A stretch of DNA of 64,000 nt from Emiliania huxleyi CCMP1516. Taxonomy: Eukaryota; Haptophyta; Isochrysidales; Noelaerhabdaceae. Both the position numbers and the translations under genes were made by a program. The notes below the pieces were generated by a model that had not been told where the DNA came from, did no database searches, and was given only the letters and a program-made list of their open reading frames with translations. The stretch spans positions 84,302 to 148,301 of the forward strand of contig NW_005200814.1 of the NCBI RefSeq assembly GCF_000372725.1, given 5' to 3'. This document shows, piece by piece, positions 1 through 9,457 of the stretch; position 1 is the stretch's first letter, and each line of letters begins with the position of its first letter.

Positions 1-936
1 TGCGTAGTTGACGCCTGGCTGATGTCGTACGACAGGAAGCGCCGGTGGTAGTCGCACGTGGCGATGCAGAGCAGGCCAAACTCGTCCTTTCGCGCCACAA
101 AGTACGCGCCGGGGTTGGGCACAGCGCAGCCGGGGTTGACCATCTTGAAGATGACGCCATCGATAGCTGCTACCTGCCCGCGCCACACACGATCCGTGCG
201 GTGCGAAGCGAACTCGGCCTCCAACACCTGCCGCAAATCAAGCAGCAAGACTCACAATGTATGTGCGGCCTGGAGACGAGGTCTCACAGGTCGAACATAC
301 ACCTTCAACCTTTCCACATCGTCAGGTTGGGAACTCGATCGGGTACGTCAGGTTGATGGCGTCGACCACGAGCCACAGGCAGTGGAACACCATGGACTTG
401 CTCACGTGGTAGATAAGCTTGATGTCGAGCACCGCACCGCCGGCCAGGAAGCGGAGGGACATGGCCAGCTTGGTCGCCGGCTCGATCAGCGTGCCCTTGC
501 TGCAGAGTGCCTGCTTCTCACTCACACACAAGTGCGGCTTGATGCGGGCAAGCAGCCGGTAAAAGGCCTCGGCCGTCAGGCGGTAGCGCAGCTTGAACTC
601 AGCAGCGGTGAGGCGCGCCACATGCGCCGCCCAGTCAAACTCTGTGTCGCGCTGCTTCTTGCCCTGCGGGCCCTGCCCGTTGCCAACGTCAGCGGCGAGC
701 AAAGCAACGATCAGCTGGTGCCGACGGTGAGCAGCAGCAGCAGCAGCTGCTGCTGCTGCTGCCTCGTCCGCAGCAGCCTCTTCAGCCTTGGAGAGCAGCG
801 CCCGCTGCATTGGCGTTGCGCGCGTACCCGAGGTGTGGTGCGTCGCAAGGCCTCCACACGCGTGCTCGTCGCCCACATCCTTGAACAGAGTCTCGCGGCC
901 CGCGAACTCCGGCCTCCGGGATTCGCGGGTCGCCAT
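1..936 (-). pseudogene. PIF/Harbinger-type transposase (HARBI1/DDE_Tnp_4 family), partial and probably broken
   Basis: A minus-strand frame from the ATG at 936 has a Ser/Ala-rich N-terminus with an alanine run near 720-760. It then reads like the conserved HARBI1 N-terminal region: FDWAAHVARLTAAEFKLRYR, and RFLAGGAVLDI followed by a VSKSMVFHCLW helix. This frame stops at 322. A second minus-strand segment, about 1-240, continues the same family: GQVAAIDGVIF holds the first catalytic Asp, then VARKDEFGLLCIATCDYHRR. The link between the two parts needs a frame change around 245-315. I found no in-phase intron that repairs it, so a frameshifted copy is likely. The rest of the DDE domain lies beyond the window edge. 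Such enzymes excise and insert Harbinger elements, and domesticated relatives exist. Family assignment is good; whether it is active cannot be judged. Confidence 0.7.
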
Positions 937-1224
937 GCAGGACGTTGGTCGACGGGCGAAGCGAGGGAAACGCAGAAATAGAGACCTCGAACGCGAAGCG
1001 TTGGCAAAAACTGATGTCTTGGCCTCTGATCGCGGGGATAAATATTTGGGTCTCGATATCGGACCCACAAGAGCTAACCGAAGTGGCAAAAACTGGCTCT
1101 CATAACCAGAAAATGTTGTGTCTATTCTTCTGCGTCCCGCCCGCGCGCGAACGCGGTATACTTGGATATTGCTGCTGCAACGGAAGCCAAAACTACTACC
1201 GCCGTCGCGAAGCCTGGAACCCGC

Positions 1225-2043
1225 ATGCCACGCATGAGACGCGTCTTCAGGCGGGCGGCGGCAGTCGCCCGGCGCTCGACCTCCTCCTCTGACGGGCGCG
1301 GTGTCTCGGATGCTGCGAATGCGATGCGGGCTGCGCGCTCGGCTGGCAAGGACGCAGCAAGGGCGGTGAAGGCTGCTGTGACGCGAAGATCTTCGGCGGG
1401 AGAGGCCAGTGGCATAGAGAGTGCGGAGAGGTGCTCCGTGGAGTCTGCCGGCGGGCGGCGACAGACACCTCATCTGGAACGGCTCGGCTCCCTCACCGAC
1501 GCCTCCATAAATGCAGCCTTCGATGAGTTCGACGCCAACCACTCAGGTACGGCGCTCAATCACGCTAGTGCATTCTCCTTCGCCTCCCCACAGTACCACG
1601 GCCGATTTTCCGCGTCCCGCACAGGCCAGCTCGACGCCAGGGAGCTAAGAGACGCGCTGCGTCATTTGGGAGTGGAGACAAACACCCTAGAGGCGGCCCG
1701 AATGCTACGCACTTTCGACACAGACGGCAGTGGGATGATCGAGAGGGGAGAGTTCTTGCTCATCGTCCGCCGCCTGCTGATTATGCGTGCAGAGGGCGCA
1801 GCGGGTGGCGGCGGGTGCCTCGAGCGTGCACGCGGCTGCTGCCAAGTCGCAATCCTCGAAGTTTCACGGCTCGGCGGGGCTGTGCGGCGCCTCCTCGAAA
1901 GCTGTTCGAGATTGTGCTTCGGTGGTGAATCTCGCAGCAGCTCGGGCGGGGGCGGCCTGGGACCGCGGCGCGGGGGCGGGCGCGACCGTATACGAAGGCA
2001 GAGGGAGGCGGAGATCACCAGCGTCAGCGAGCGCCCCCTATGA
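1225..2043 (+). CDS. EF-hand calcium-binding protein, two exons
   Basis: Two EF-hands are visible. The second loop is DTDGSGMIERGE, intact in one exon. The first is split by an intron at 1547-1624 (GT donor, AG acceptor); splicing restores the canonical 12-residue loop DANHSGQLDARE followed by LRDALRHLG. This exact restoration strongly supports the intron. The N-terminus is basic and low in complexity, and I chose the first ATG of the frame (MPRMRRVFRRAAA). A basic and Gly-rich tail follows the second hand. Calmodulin-like two-hand proteins usually sense calcium, but the partner here is unknown. The tail beyond about residue 190 has odd composition and may include intron or untranslated sequence, so the C-terminus is less certain than the EF-hands. 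Confidence 0.75.
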   Translation: MPRMRRVFRRAAAVARRSTSSSDGRGVSDAANAMRAARSAGKDAARAVKAAVTRRSSAGEASGIESAERCSVESAGGRRQTPHLERLGSLTDASINAAFDEFDANHSGTALNHASAFSFASPQYHGRFSASRTGQLDARELRDALRHLGVETNTLEAARMLRTFDTDGSGMIERGEFLLIVRRLLIMRAEGAAGGGGCLERARGCCQVAILEVSRLGGAVRRLLESCSRLCFGGESRSSSGGGGLGPRRGGGRDRIRRQREAEITSVSERPL

Positions 2044-2127
2044 GCAGCGGTGTTGTGTGCGTCTTTTATTGGAATTATTTGGATTGGCATTTTAGTTGAT
2101 CTACTTGACTGATAGCACAAGACGCGT

Positions 2128-2346
2128 CTACCCGGCTTTCTTCTGCGGCCGCTTGCGCTGACCGCTGCGGGTCTCGGGCTTTTGCTGGCTGGAACATGGC
2201 ATGTAGCTGGCCATGCACCGTCTCTCTGCTTCACACCAAACGTCTCCTGCGTACGCGTTGCAGCCGTGGTGGTCCCACGCTTCGAACTGGTACACTGCCG
2301 CCGTCATCGGCGCGAAGCACGCAACCCACAGAAGTCGGAGTCGCAT
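2128..2346 (-). CDS. Small secreted cysteine protein with a WCE-type motif
   Basis: This 72-residue frame starts with a hydrophobic signal-like segment (MRLRLLWVACFAPMTAA). It then has CNAYAGDVWCEAERRCM and a later Cys, spaced like the small C...AGxxWC......C......C motif found in many algal and bacterial secreted proteins, including some annotated near inhibitor family I78. The tail is basic (QKPETRSGQRKRPQKK). Family assignment rests only on the Cys spacing, so the function is unknown. The gene is short and intronless as read. Confidence 0.55.
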   Translation of the reverse strand: MRLRLLWVACFAPMTAAVYQFEAWDHHGCNAYAGDVWCEAERRCMASYMPCSSQQKPETRSGQRKRPQKKAG

Positions 2347-2503
2347 GGCGTTGCGATGTGTTGTTTTGTTGTTCGTTGCGTGCGCAGGGAAATGCCGCGG
2401 TGGGCGCTGCTGGCCTGCTCAGTGTGTTTGGCGACGGGCGTGGGGAGCGGTGACGCGATGGCGTGGCGGTCGTGCGCGAGCCGCACGGAAAATTCTTTTT
2501 AGG

Positions 2504-2952
2504 TGATTATGTTCGGCGCTTTCTCTTTTTCTGGTCCCCACACTCGCTGGATCGCTTGTCATGTGAGAGGGTGCGTTGTGTTCTTGTTGCCTATCCGCTT
2601 TCTCTTTTTAGTCCATTGTAACGTGAGAGAGTTAGGTGTGTGTGTGAGAGAGAGTTAGGTTAGGCGTTAGGTAGGAAGGTGAAGAACATCCGGACTGGAC
2701 ACCAACGCGGTATGGGTGGACGGTAGACAGGTGATGACGACACGCACGACGCAAGAAGAGTGTCTTTTTCACTGCGTGCCACTTCCGTCTTTTTCACTGC
2801 GTGCCACGCTGGAGGCGCTCGCCGCGTGCGGCGATTGAGCGCCTCCCTCTCTCTCCGGCTGCGCGCCTGACCGGTGCGGCCACCGCCACCGCGCCGCGAC
2901 CGCTGCCGCAACCGCGCTGCACCGACCCCACTGCACTGCGTGCTTGCTCGCA
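2504..2952. other. Gene-free stretch with one dispersed repeat
   Basis: No convincing coding frame. It holds GT-rich simple sequence near 2630-2665 and, at 2668-2751, a copy of a dispersed repeat also present at about 53420-53530 and, inverted, at 55617-55680. The last 100 bases are the probable leader of the downstream radical-SAM gene. Confidence 0.6.
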
Positions 2953-4218
2953 ATGCTGACACGCTTCGCGGCAATGCTGGCACTCCTCCCACTCGGCTGC
3001 GCGCTGCTGGCGCCGCCGCACGCCGGCGCCGGCTGCTCGCTGCTATCGCTGCCGTACGAGCGCCTTCACTCTCTCGTCGGCGGCGCCGGCGCCAAGAGCG
3101 TCTGGCGCCATCTGCGGAGCGGGCGCGACCCTGCCGCCGCCGCCGCAGGTGCCGATGGGCTGGGTGCCGCGGCGCGGGCATCGCTCGCCGCCCACACCTC
3201 GCCGTCGCACGTCGCTCCCGTGGTGCGCGAGCACTCCACCTCGGACGGGACGCGCAAGCTGCTGCTCCGGCTGAGGGACGGACACGAGGTGGAGACGGTG
3301 CTCATCCCGCCGCGGCCGGACGTGGCGGGCGGCGGGCGGGCACGGAACGCGCGCGCACGCAGCACGCTATGCGTCTCTTCGCAAGTCGGCTGCCGGCAGG
3401 GCTGCCGCTTCTGCGCGACGGGCACGATGGGGCTCTTTCGCTCGCTCGACACGGATGAGGTGCTGGCGCAGGTCTTTGCCGCTCGCGGGCTCGCCGAGCG
3501 CGAGGCGCTGCCGCCGCTCTCCAACCTCGTGTTCATGGGGATGGGCGAGCCGGCAGACAACGTGCCTGCCGTGCGTGGTGCGCTGGCCGCGCTGACCGAC
3601 CGGCGCCGCTTCGGCTTTTCGCCGCGCGCCGTGACGGTCTCAACGGTGGCGCCGACCGCCGCTGCCTTTGGCGCGCTGCTCGGCATCGGGGAGGAGGAAG
3701 CGCCGCCGCCGCCCGCGCTCGCGTGGTCTCTGCACGCCGCCGACGCCTCCCTCCGCCGCCGGCTCGTCCCGACCGCCGTCGACGAGCCAGAGGCGCTGCG
3801 GGAGGGGCTATGCGCGGCGCTCGCGGCGCTGCCCCCGCGGAGGAGGAGACTCGTCGTCGAGTACGTCCTGCTGGGCGGCGTCAACGACGGGCTGGCCGAG
3901 GCGGACGAGCTGGCCGCCTTCCTGCGCCCCGTCGAGGCGGCCTGCTTCGACCCGGGCCGGGCGAGCCGCCGCACGGGCGTGCTGGTCAACCTGATCCCGT
4001 ACAACGACGGCGGAGGCGGAGCGGCGGCGCGCCTCGCCGCGCGGTACGAGCGCCCGACATGGGCTGCGATCGACGCCTTCCAGGCGCGGCTGCGGCAGCG
4101 CGGCGTGTGGGTCTCCGTCCGAGCGCAGCGCGGCGCCGATGACAGCTCGGCGTGCGGGCAGCTCTGGGCGCAGCAGCCGCAGGCGCGCCGCCACCAACCG
4201 GCGGCGGGGATGGTGTGA
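2953..4218 (+). CDS. RlmN/Cfr-type radical SAM methyltransferase, probably organelle-targeted
   Basis: A single open frame matches the RlmN family, which methylates C2 of adenosine in 23S rRNA and in tRNAs using two SAM molecules and a 4Fe-4S cluster. Visible motifs in order: CVSSQVGC, then the cluster triad CRQGCRFCATG (CxxxCxxC), the SAM-binding MGMGEP, the strand AVTVSTVAP, AWSLHAAD, and the C-terminal ACGQL whose Cys corresponds to the family's methyl-carrying cysteine. The N-terminus from the ATG at 2953 is hydrophobic (MLTRFAAMLALLPLGCALLAPP), consistent with a signal or transit peptide, so a plastid or mitochondrial ribosome is the likely substrate. Length fits the family plus a leader. 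An upstream in-frame TTG was ignored. Confidence 0.92.
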   Translation: MLTRFAAMLALLPLGCALLAPPHAGAGCSLLSLPYERLHSLVGGAGAKSVWRHLRSGRDPAAAAAGADGLGAAARASLAAHTSPSHVAPVVREHSTSDGTRKLLLRLRDGHEVETVLIPPRPDVAGGGRARNARARSTLCVSSQVGCRQGCRFCATGTMGLFRSLDTDEVLAQVFAARGLAEREALPPLSNLVFMGMGEPADNVPAVRGALAALTDRRRFGFSPRAVTVSTVAPTAAAFGALLGIGEEEAPPPPALAWSLHAADASLRRRLVPTAVDEPEALREGLCAALAALPPRRRRLVVEYVLLGGVNDGLAEADELAAFLRPVEAACFDPGRASRRTGVLVNLIPYNDGGGGAAARLAARYERPTWAAIDAFQARLRQRGVWVSVRAQRGADDSSACGQLWAQQPQARRHQPAAGMV

Positions 4219-4604
4219 CGCGTTCGTGGCTGCTTGTGTCCTGATGTCGTTGCCTCAGTGTCTCAGGGCACATACATACGCGATACACGGGGCCATGTGG
4301 ATGTGTGTGACAGAGAGTCTCTGACTGAGTGAGCTGTCCGTATACACACCCGGTAGCTGTACCCGTTTAGCGTTTACTAGTACGTCTTTGGGGCACCGAG
4401 GCCACCATACGAAAAACGACCTCAGGCCATTTGTCGACACTCGACGACCTTCCTCTTGGACGCCCTCTCTCCACCACACACTAGCACAAAAAAATAGGCC
4501 CGGCCCGCTAGTACCGATCCCAACGCGTCTCGCGTCCCTCTCCCCGGACCCTCCTCCTTCCAGCCTGCCGCCTCCAAATACACAACGCGCCGCCGCCCGC
4601 GCCG
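4219..4604. other. Intergenic space between convergent genes
   Basis: It lies between the end of the radical-SAM gene and the stop of the CysRS gene on the opposite strand. I see no coding frame with family resemblance. It presumably contains the two 3' ends. Confidence 0.6.
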
Positions 4605-7119
4605 TCACCGCCTCCCCGCGGCCTCGACTAGCTTGGCCTGCTTTTGCGCGAGCTTGACCAGCTTCTTGCGCTGCGACTTTGAGAGCGGCTCGCCCGTCGC
4701 GTCCTCGAGCGGGATGCCCTCGGCGTCGAGTGCGCCGTAGCTGCTCTCCCGCCCAAACAGCCCGTCGTGCGCCGGCGAAAACATCTCCGACGGCGGCACA
4801 GAAGCGCGCGCCGCCTCGGCCGCCTCACGCGCCGCCTGGTCGGCAGCGCGCGCCGCCTTGGCCGCCTCGGCCTGCGCCGCCGCCTCGCGCCGCCGCGCCG
4901 CCTCAGCGAGCACCTGCCAGCACCACGGGGAGGGGCGGGACGGGCGTGTGAGACGACTGCCCCGACACCGCAGCCTCCCTCCTCCCCTGCGCTCACCCGC
5001 TGCGGCTCGTCGATCGCAAACTGCGCCACGCCCGACGGCCGGTCCTCGATCCGAACCCCGAGCGCCTGCGCGCGGGAGAGGGCGGGCGGGGATGGGCCGC
5101 GAGCGGCCGGCCAGCGCCATGCAAGGCAGCGTCTGCCGGCAAGCCGAATGCTCACTGCTACTACACACGCTGTGGCTGCTACAGTGCGGCTGCCGGCAAG
5201 CTCTCGTCGCGAAGCGCGTCGCACACGCGCAGCACCTCGTCGGCCAAGCCGGCGCCCTCGCCGCCCGACCGCTTCGCCTCGATGGCGATGGAGCGCACCG
5301 TGTCGCGGAAGCTGCTCACCGCCTCGGTCAGCTGCAGCGGCGTCGCCGAGTCAGCCGAGCCTGCTGCCCCTGCAGCGTCCAGCGCCGTCTCGACCCCGAA
5401 CGCGCCCATCACGCGCCTGTAGTAGCGGGCGACGGCGTGCAGGAGCGTCGCGCCGCGCTGCGGCTGCGGCACCTCGCCCATGTACGAGTTGGCCGCGCGG
5501 ATCAGCTGCTCGAGCCGCTTGACCGCGCTCGGCGTGTCGATGCAGTCGAGCAGCGCCGCGTGCACCGCCGCGCGCTTGTCGACGAGGGCGTCGTTGAGGC
5601 GCCGCTCCTGATCGCCCCACCGGTGCAGCACCTCCTGCGGCGCGGCGTCGGCCGCCGTGTCCGCCTCGCGCAGCCGCGCCGCGAGCGCCGCCTCGAAGGC
5701 GCCAAAGCGGCGCTCGAGGTCGGCGGCGGCGGCCATGCTGTTTTGCGAGTACTCCATCGGCTGGTGGTACTTTTGGAGGAGGAAGAGGAAGCGGAGCTGG
5801 CGCGCCGAGTAGGTCTCGAGCGCCTCGCGGATGGTGATGAAGTTCTTGAGGCTCTTCGACATCTTGAGCCCGTCGATGGACAGGTGGCCAGAGTGCCAAA
5901 AGTAGTTGCACGCCTTGCAGCAGTCGTAGTGCGCCTCGACCTGCGCCATCTGGTTCTCGTGGTGCGGGAACTTGAGGTCGATCCCGCCCGCGTTGATGTC
6001 CACCTCGCCGCCCAGCAGGTCGGACATCATCGCCGAGCACTCGATGTGCCACCCCGGCCTCCCCTCCCCCCACGGGGACGGCCACGCCGGCTCGCCCGGC
6101 TTGGACGCCTTCCAGAGCGCAAAGTCGGAGGGGTGCCGCTTGTCTGCCTCGGCACTCGAGGCGGAGAGGGCGCCCTCCCCCTCGGCGAGGAGCTCCTTGT
6201 CCGCCAGCGCAGAGGCGTCGACGAGCTTGCCGTACACCTTGCCCTCCGACGAGGTGAAGGCGGCCGTGTCAAAGTAGACGGAGCCGTTTGCCTCGTAGCA
6301 GTACCCGTTCCGCGCAATCGTCTCGATGTAAGAGACGATCTCGGGAACGTAGTCGGTGACGCGCGTCACCGCGTCGGGCGGACGCACGTTGAGCGCCGCC
6401 ATGTCCTCGAAGAAGGACGCCTCCTGCTCGAGGGTCAGCTTCACAAACGCCGTCTGCACGTCGCACACCGCCGGCGGAGAGGCCATGCCGGCGGCGGCGG
6501 CGGCGTCGCGCAGCGCGGTCTGCGCTCCGACCAGCTCCAGAAGCGTCGGCTTGGGCGCCGCCAGCGCCGCCTCCGCCGCCTCCACCGCCTCGCGCAGCGC
6601 CGCTGCCCCGGCCGCCTCCGCCGCCTCCGCCGCTGCAGCGGCGACCAGCGCCGCCATCGCCTCGAGGTGGTTGCGGTGGGTGCGGAGGATGATCTTGTCG
6701 TCAATGTCGGTGATGTTCATCACAAACATGACGGCCAGCCCAAAGTAGTCGCAGAGCACGCGCCGCACGATGTCGAACCCCATGTAGTTGCGTGCGTGGC
6801 CGAGGTGCGCCGCGTCGTAGACAGTGGGGCCGCACGTGTACCACTTCACTCGGTCCGGGTCGATCGGCACAAAGGGCTCCAGCTGGCCCGTCAGAGTGTT
6901 GAGCACCCGCAGCCCGCTGATACCTTCGGAAGAGCTCAGCGCCGGCGCCTCGCGCCGCGCCGCCGCCGAGGCGCAGCCGGCCGAGGCGCCCGGCATGCCG
7001 GCGCGCAGGCTGGCAGCCGGGCCGAGCAGGCGCGAGCCGGGGCGGCGCGACATGTGCACGAGGTGCAGCGCGCGCGTGCGAGCCGCCAGCATGCCGACGA
7101 GGAGAGCGGCCAAGCGCAT
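4605..7119 (-). CDS. Cysteinyl-tRNA synthetase, three exons
   Basis: Charges tRNA-Cys with cysteine. Exon 1 (5194-7119) holds the class I signature HLGH after YTCGPTVYD, the zinc-site regions around IECSAMM and HHENQMAQ, and KMSKS. A long insert is typical of eukaryotic cytosolic CysRS, as is NITDIDDKI. Exon 2 (4997-5065) encodes LGVRIEDRPSG. Exon 3 (4605-4913) encodes the Ala/Glu-rich helix and the SKSQRKKLVKLAQKQAK tail. Intron 2 (4914-4996) is GT-AG. Intron 1 (5066-5193) needs a GC donor to give LPALGVRIEDR, as the family expects. The ATG at 7119 begins MRLAALLVGMLAARTRALHL, a possible organelle-targeting peptide, so dual targeting is possible. A GAAATTCTTT-like box lies about 97 bp upstream. 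Confidence 0.95.
5066..5193 (-). other. GC-AG intron of the CysRS gene
   Basis: No GT donor keeps the frame here. A GC donor directly after codons for LP, with an acceptor ending CGCGCGCAG, joins the exons in phase and restores the conserved family sequence. The donor decamer CTTGCCGGCA is repeated inside the intron. Confidence 0.75.
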
Positions 7120-7593
7120 CGATTGGGCACGGTCGATATGGGCCAGCTCGCAGGATGGAGAGAGCGAGGGAGAGCGAGGCGGGCAAGGGTGCTGGAAGCT
7201 CGCACCAGAGCCCACGAAAGAATTTAACAAGACAACTCTCTCTCACAGCACACAGGCTCGACACAGGTGCGAACTGGCGCGTGCTAGTACTATCACCGGC
7301 ACACCATGAAAGAAAATTCGCGGGTTTCCCGCATTTTGCAGTCCCGTCGGCTGTCTGTTTTCTTTCTTTCTTTCTGCAGGCACAGCACCATCAGCTCGCG
7401 CAGGTGGGGACCCTGTCCTTCTCCCACCCCTTGTTTGGTGTGTCCGTTTTATTTATTTATTTAGCACCATCAGGTGGGTGGTGCTGAAGGACAGCTCGTA
7501 GGCTTCCGAGAAATCGCCGAACTGGGCAGGCCTGCCTGTTCTGTGTCGCTCCAGTGTGCCCTCTCCGTGGCGCCAATCTTTAGCCTGCTCAGC
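7120..7593. other. Divergent promoter region with T-rich repeat and ATTT repeats
   Basis: It separates the divergent CysRS and GT2 genes. An AAATTCTTTC box (7216-7225, minus strand) precedes CysRS. A pyrimidine (TTTC)n tract lies at 7355-7375. A dispersed repeat with GTGTCCGTTTTATTTATTTA lies at 7403-7462; its relatives are at 35501-35567 and 46238-46300. The stretch 7465-7593 is open in the GT2 frame and may be part of that gene if an upstream exon exists. Confidence 0.55.
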
Positions 7594-9033
7594 ATGGGGG
7601 CCACCGCATTCTTCTTCCTGCCCGTCGCCACGCAAGTCCTCGCCGACGGCGGCGCCGAGCACATCGATGCGGTGCTGAGGGCGCCGTGTGTGGTGGCCGC
7701 CATCGTCATCTCGGTCCTCGCCAAGATTGGCTACGAGGTCGGGCTCGACGTCCTGACGTTCAAGTGCCTGTTTCGCGGCCTGCGGCGGCCGGCTCTGCCC
7801 GAGGACCGCGAGCGCCTAGTCCACGCCGTCATCATCTGCGCGTACAAGGAGCCATACGAGGTGCTCGCCGCCACCATCGGCTCGCTCGCGGCGAACAACC
7901 TCGCCAAGAGCTGCGTCGTGATCCTCGCGACCGAGGCGCGCGACGAGAGCGCCGATCCAACCTTTGCGCGGCTGGACGCCGAGTTCGGCGGCGACTTCCT
8001 CGAGTTCTTCCAGACGCGGCACAGCCTCGGGCCCGGCGAGGTGGCCGGCAAGTCGTCCAACGAGCGGCACGCGTGCATGGAGCTCTACTCGTGGGCGCAG
8101 GCGAGGTCTATCGACCCGTACACTGTGATGGTCACGACGGCGGACGCCGACTCGCAGTTCGACTCGGTCTTCCTCGAGCACCTCGAGGCCGAGTTTTGCC
8201 GCCAGCCCGACGGGAGGCACACCCTCTTCGACTCGCCGATCAACACGTACCGCAACCTCGCCGCGTGCCACCCTCTCGTCGCCGTCTTTGAGATCGAGCG
8301 CACGCAGTACTGCACCTTTTCCGCGCTGCAGTTCCAGCCCGCGCAGTCCAACTACTCGCTCACGCTAGGCTTCGCCCACCTCATCGACTACTGGCACCCC
8401 GACAACACCAGTGAGGACCTGCACACCACGCTCAAGGCGGTCGCCTTCACCAACGCCGCCGCCAACGTGGTGGTTCCGGTCTGGTCGATCATAATCAATG
8501 ACTCCGTCACTGGGTTGCGCGACCGCTGGGTGCAGGCAAAGCGGCACATGTGGGGCGTCGAGGAGACCGCGTGGGTGGTCTCGCTCTTCCCGCTGCTCCG
8601 CTGGAAGATCTGGCTGCGCATGCTGCAGCTGACGGCCGGCCAGATGCTCACCACGACGGTGGTGCCTCCGTGGCTGATCATACTCTTTCCTCAGATGTGG
8701 GCGGTGCTCGCTGCGCTGCCGCCGCGCGCCCTCGCCCTTGCGGTGGGGCTGCCGCTGCTGACGCTGGGCTTCCAGTGGGTCCGCACGCTCGTGCGGGAAG
8801 CTGTGCTGCACCAGTGCATCCTCAAGCCGCGGCGCGAGGCATCCAAGATGCTCCCGATCTCGCCGCTGCAGTGGCTGCACTGGGGCCTCGCCTACCCCCT
8901 CTATGCATTTGGCGCGGGCCTCGTCTACAACACGATGGCAACTTGGGCAATGCTGCTCCATGCGGTTCGCCACACCACCTACGGCTACGTTTGCGCCCCC
9001 AAGGCGCTGCTTCAGGGCGCGGACGCGGTCTGA
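7594..9033 (+). CDS. Membrane glycosyltransferase family 2 (cellulose/chitin-synthase-like fold)
   Basis: An inverting GT2 enzyme embedded in the membrane. Order of motifs: two N-terminal hydrophobic segments, then AVIICAYKEPYEVLAATIGS (nucleotide-binding start of the GT-A fold), TTADADSQFD (DxD-type metal/UDP site), TSEDLHTTLKA (acceptor-side acidic motif) and RDRWVQAKRHMWG, the Q..RW-like motif of processive GT2s. Three or four C-terminal transmembrane segments follow. It most likely makes a polysaccharide from a nucleotide sugar at the plasma membrane or Golgi; the product is not inferable. The ATG at 7594 is the first in the frame. The frame is open upstream to 7465 with a possible splice acceptor near 7473, so an extra 5' exon cannot be excluded. 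Confidence 0.88.
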   Translation: MGATAFFFLPVATQVLADGGAEHIDAVLRAPCVVAAIVISVLAKIGYEVGLDVLTFKCLFRGLRRPALPEDRERLVHAVIICAYKEPYEVLAATIGSLAANNLAKSCVVILATEARDESADPTFARLDAEFGGDFLEFFQTRHSLGPGEVAGKSSNERHACMELYSWAQARSIDPYTVMVTTADADSQFDSVFLEHLEAEFCRQPDGRHTLFDSPINTYRNLAACHPLVAVFEIERTQYCTFSALQFQPAQSNYSLTLGFAHLIDYWHPDNTSEDLHTTLKAVAFTNAAANVVVPVWSIIINDSVTGLRDRWVQAKRHMWGVEETAWVVSLFPLLRWKIWLRMLQLTAGQMLTTTVVPPWLIILFPQMWAVLAALPPRALALAVGLPLLTLGFQWVRTLVREAVLHQCILKPRREASKMLPISPLQWLHWGLAYPLYAFGAGLVYNTMATWAMLLHAVRHTTYGYVCAPKALLQGADAV

Positions 9034-9457
9034 ATACTAGGAATATGTACTCGAGTACTGCTTCGCACGGCTTGTTGCACAAGAGCGCGTGTCTAGCTGT
9101 GTGTGTGCTTGAAGAGGAAGGTCTCTGAGTCTGACGGGGAGAGCCGTGTACGTACTCTCGTGTGTCGTCGAGAAAGTATGTGTGCTGACTGATGTGTGTG
9201 TGCGCGCCGCGGTGCGACCGACGCGGTGCGCCGAATGTGAGGAATGTGTGCGACGTCCATGTCGACGGAGAGTGTCATTGTTCATGATCATGTGCATGTG
9301 CATGCGCACATGCACGCTCTGAGACTCTCAGTACTCAGACTCAGTCTCAGACCGCGCGGTGACGCAGACGGGTGAGCTCTCTTGCCCGATGACTCACATG
9401 TGCATGCACATGTGCATGTCATTGTCATATTCTGCGGACCATTTGTTTAACACTTGG
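9034..9457. other. Intergenic region between convergent genes with CATGTGCA palindromes
   Basis: No coding evidence. It contains alternating purine-pyrimidine runs of CATGTGCATG type (9283-9310 and 9395-9420) and the hairpin-prone tract CTGAGACTCTCAGTACTCAG near 9318-9340. Confidence 0.6.

Noticed and set aside
937-1542. N-terminal extension of the transposase frame to 1542
   Set aside because: It overlaps the EF-hand gene on the other strand and has shadow composition; the ATG at 936 is a better start.
4858-7227. A 789-codon plus-strand frame
   Set aside because: It is a GC-rich shadow of the CysRS exon, with His/Arg/Leu-biased composition and no family resemblance.
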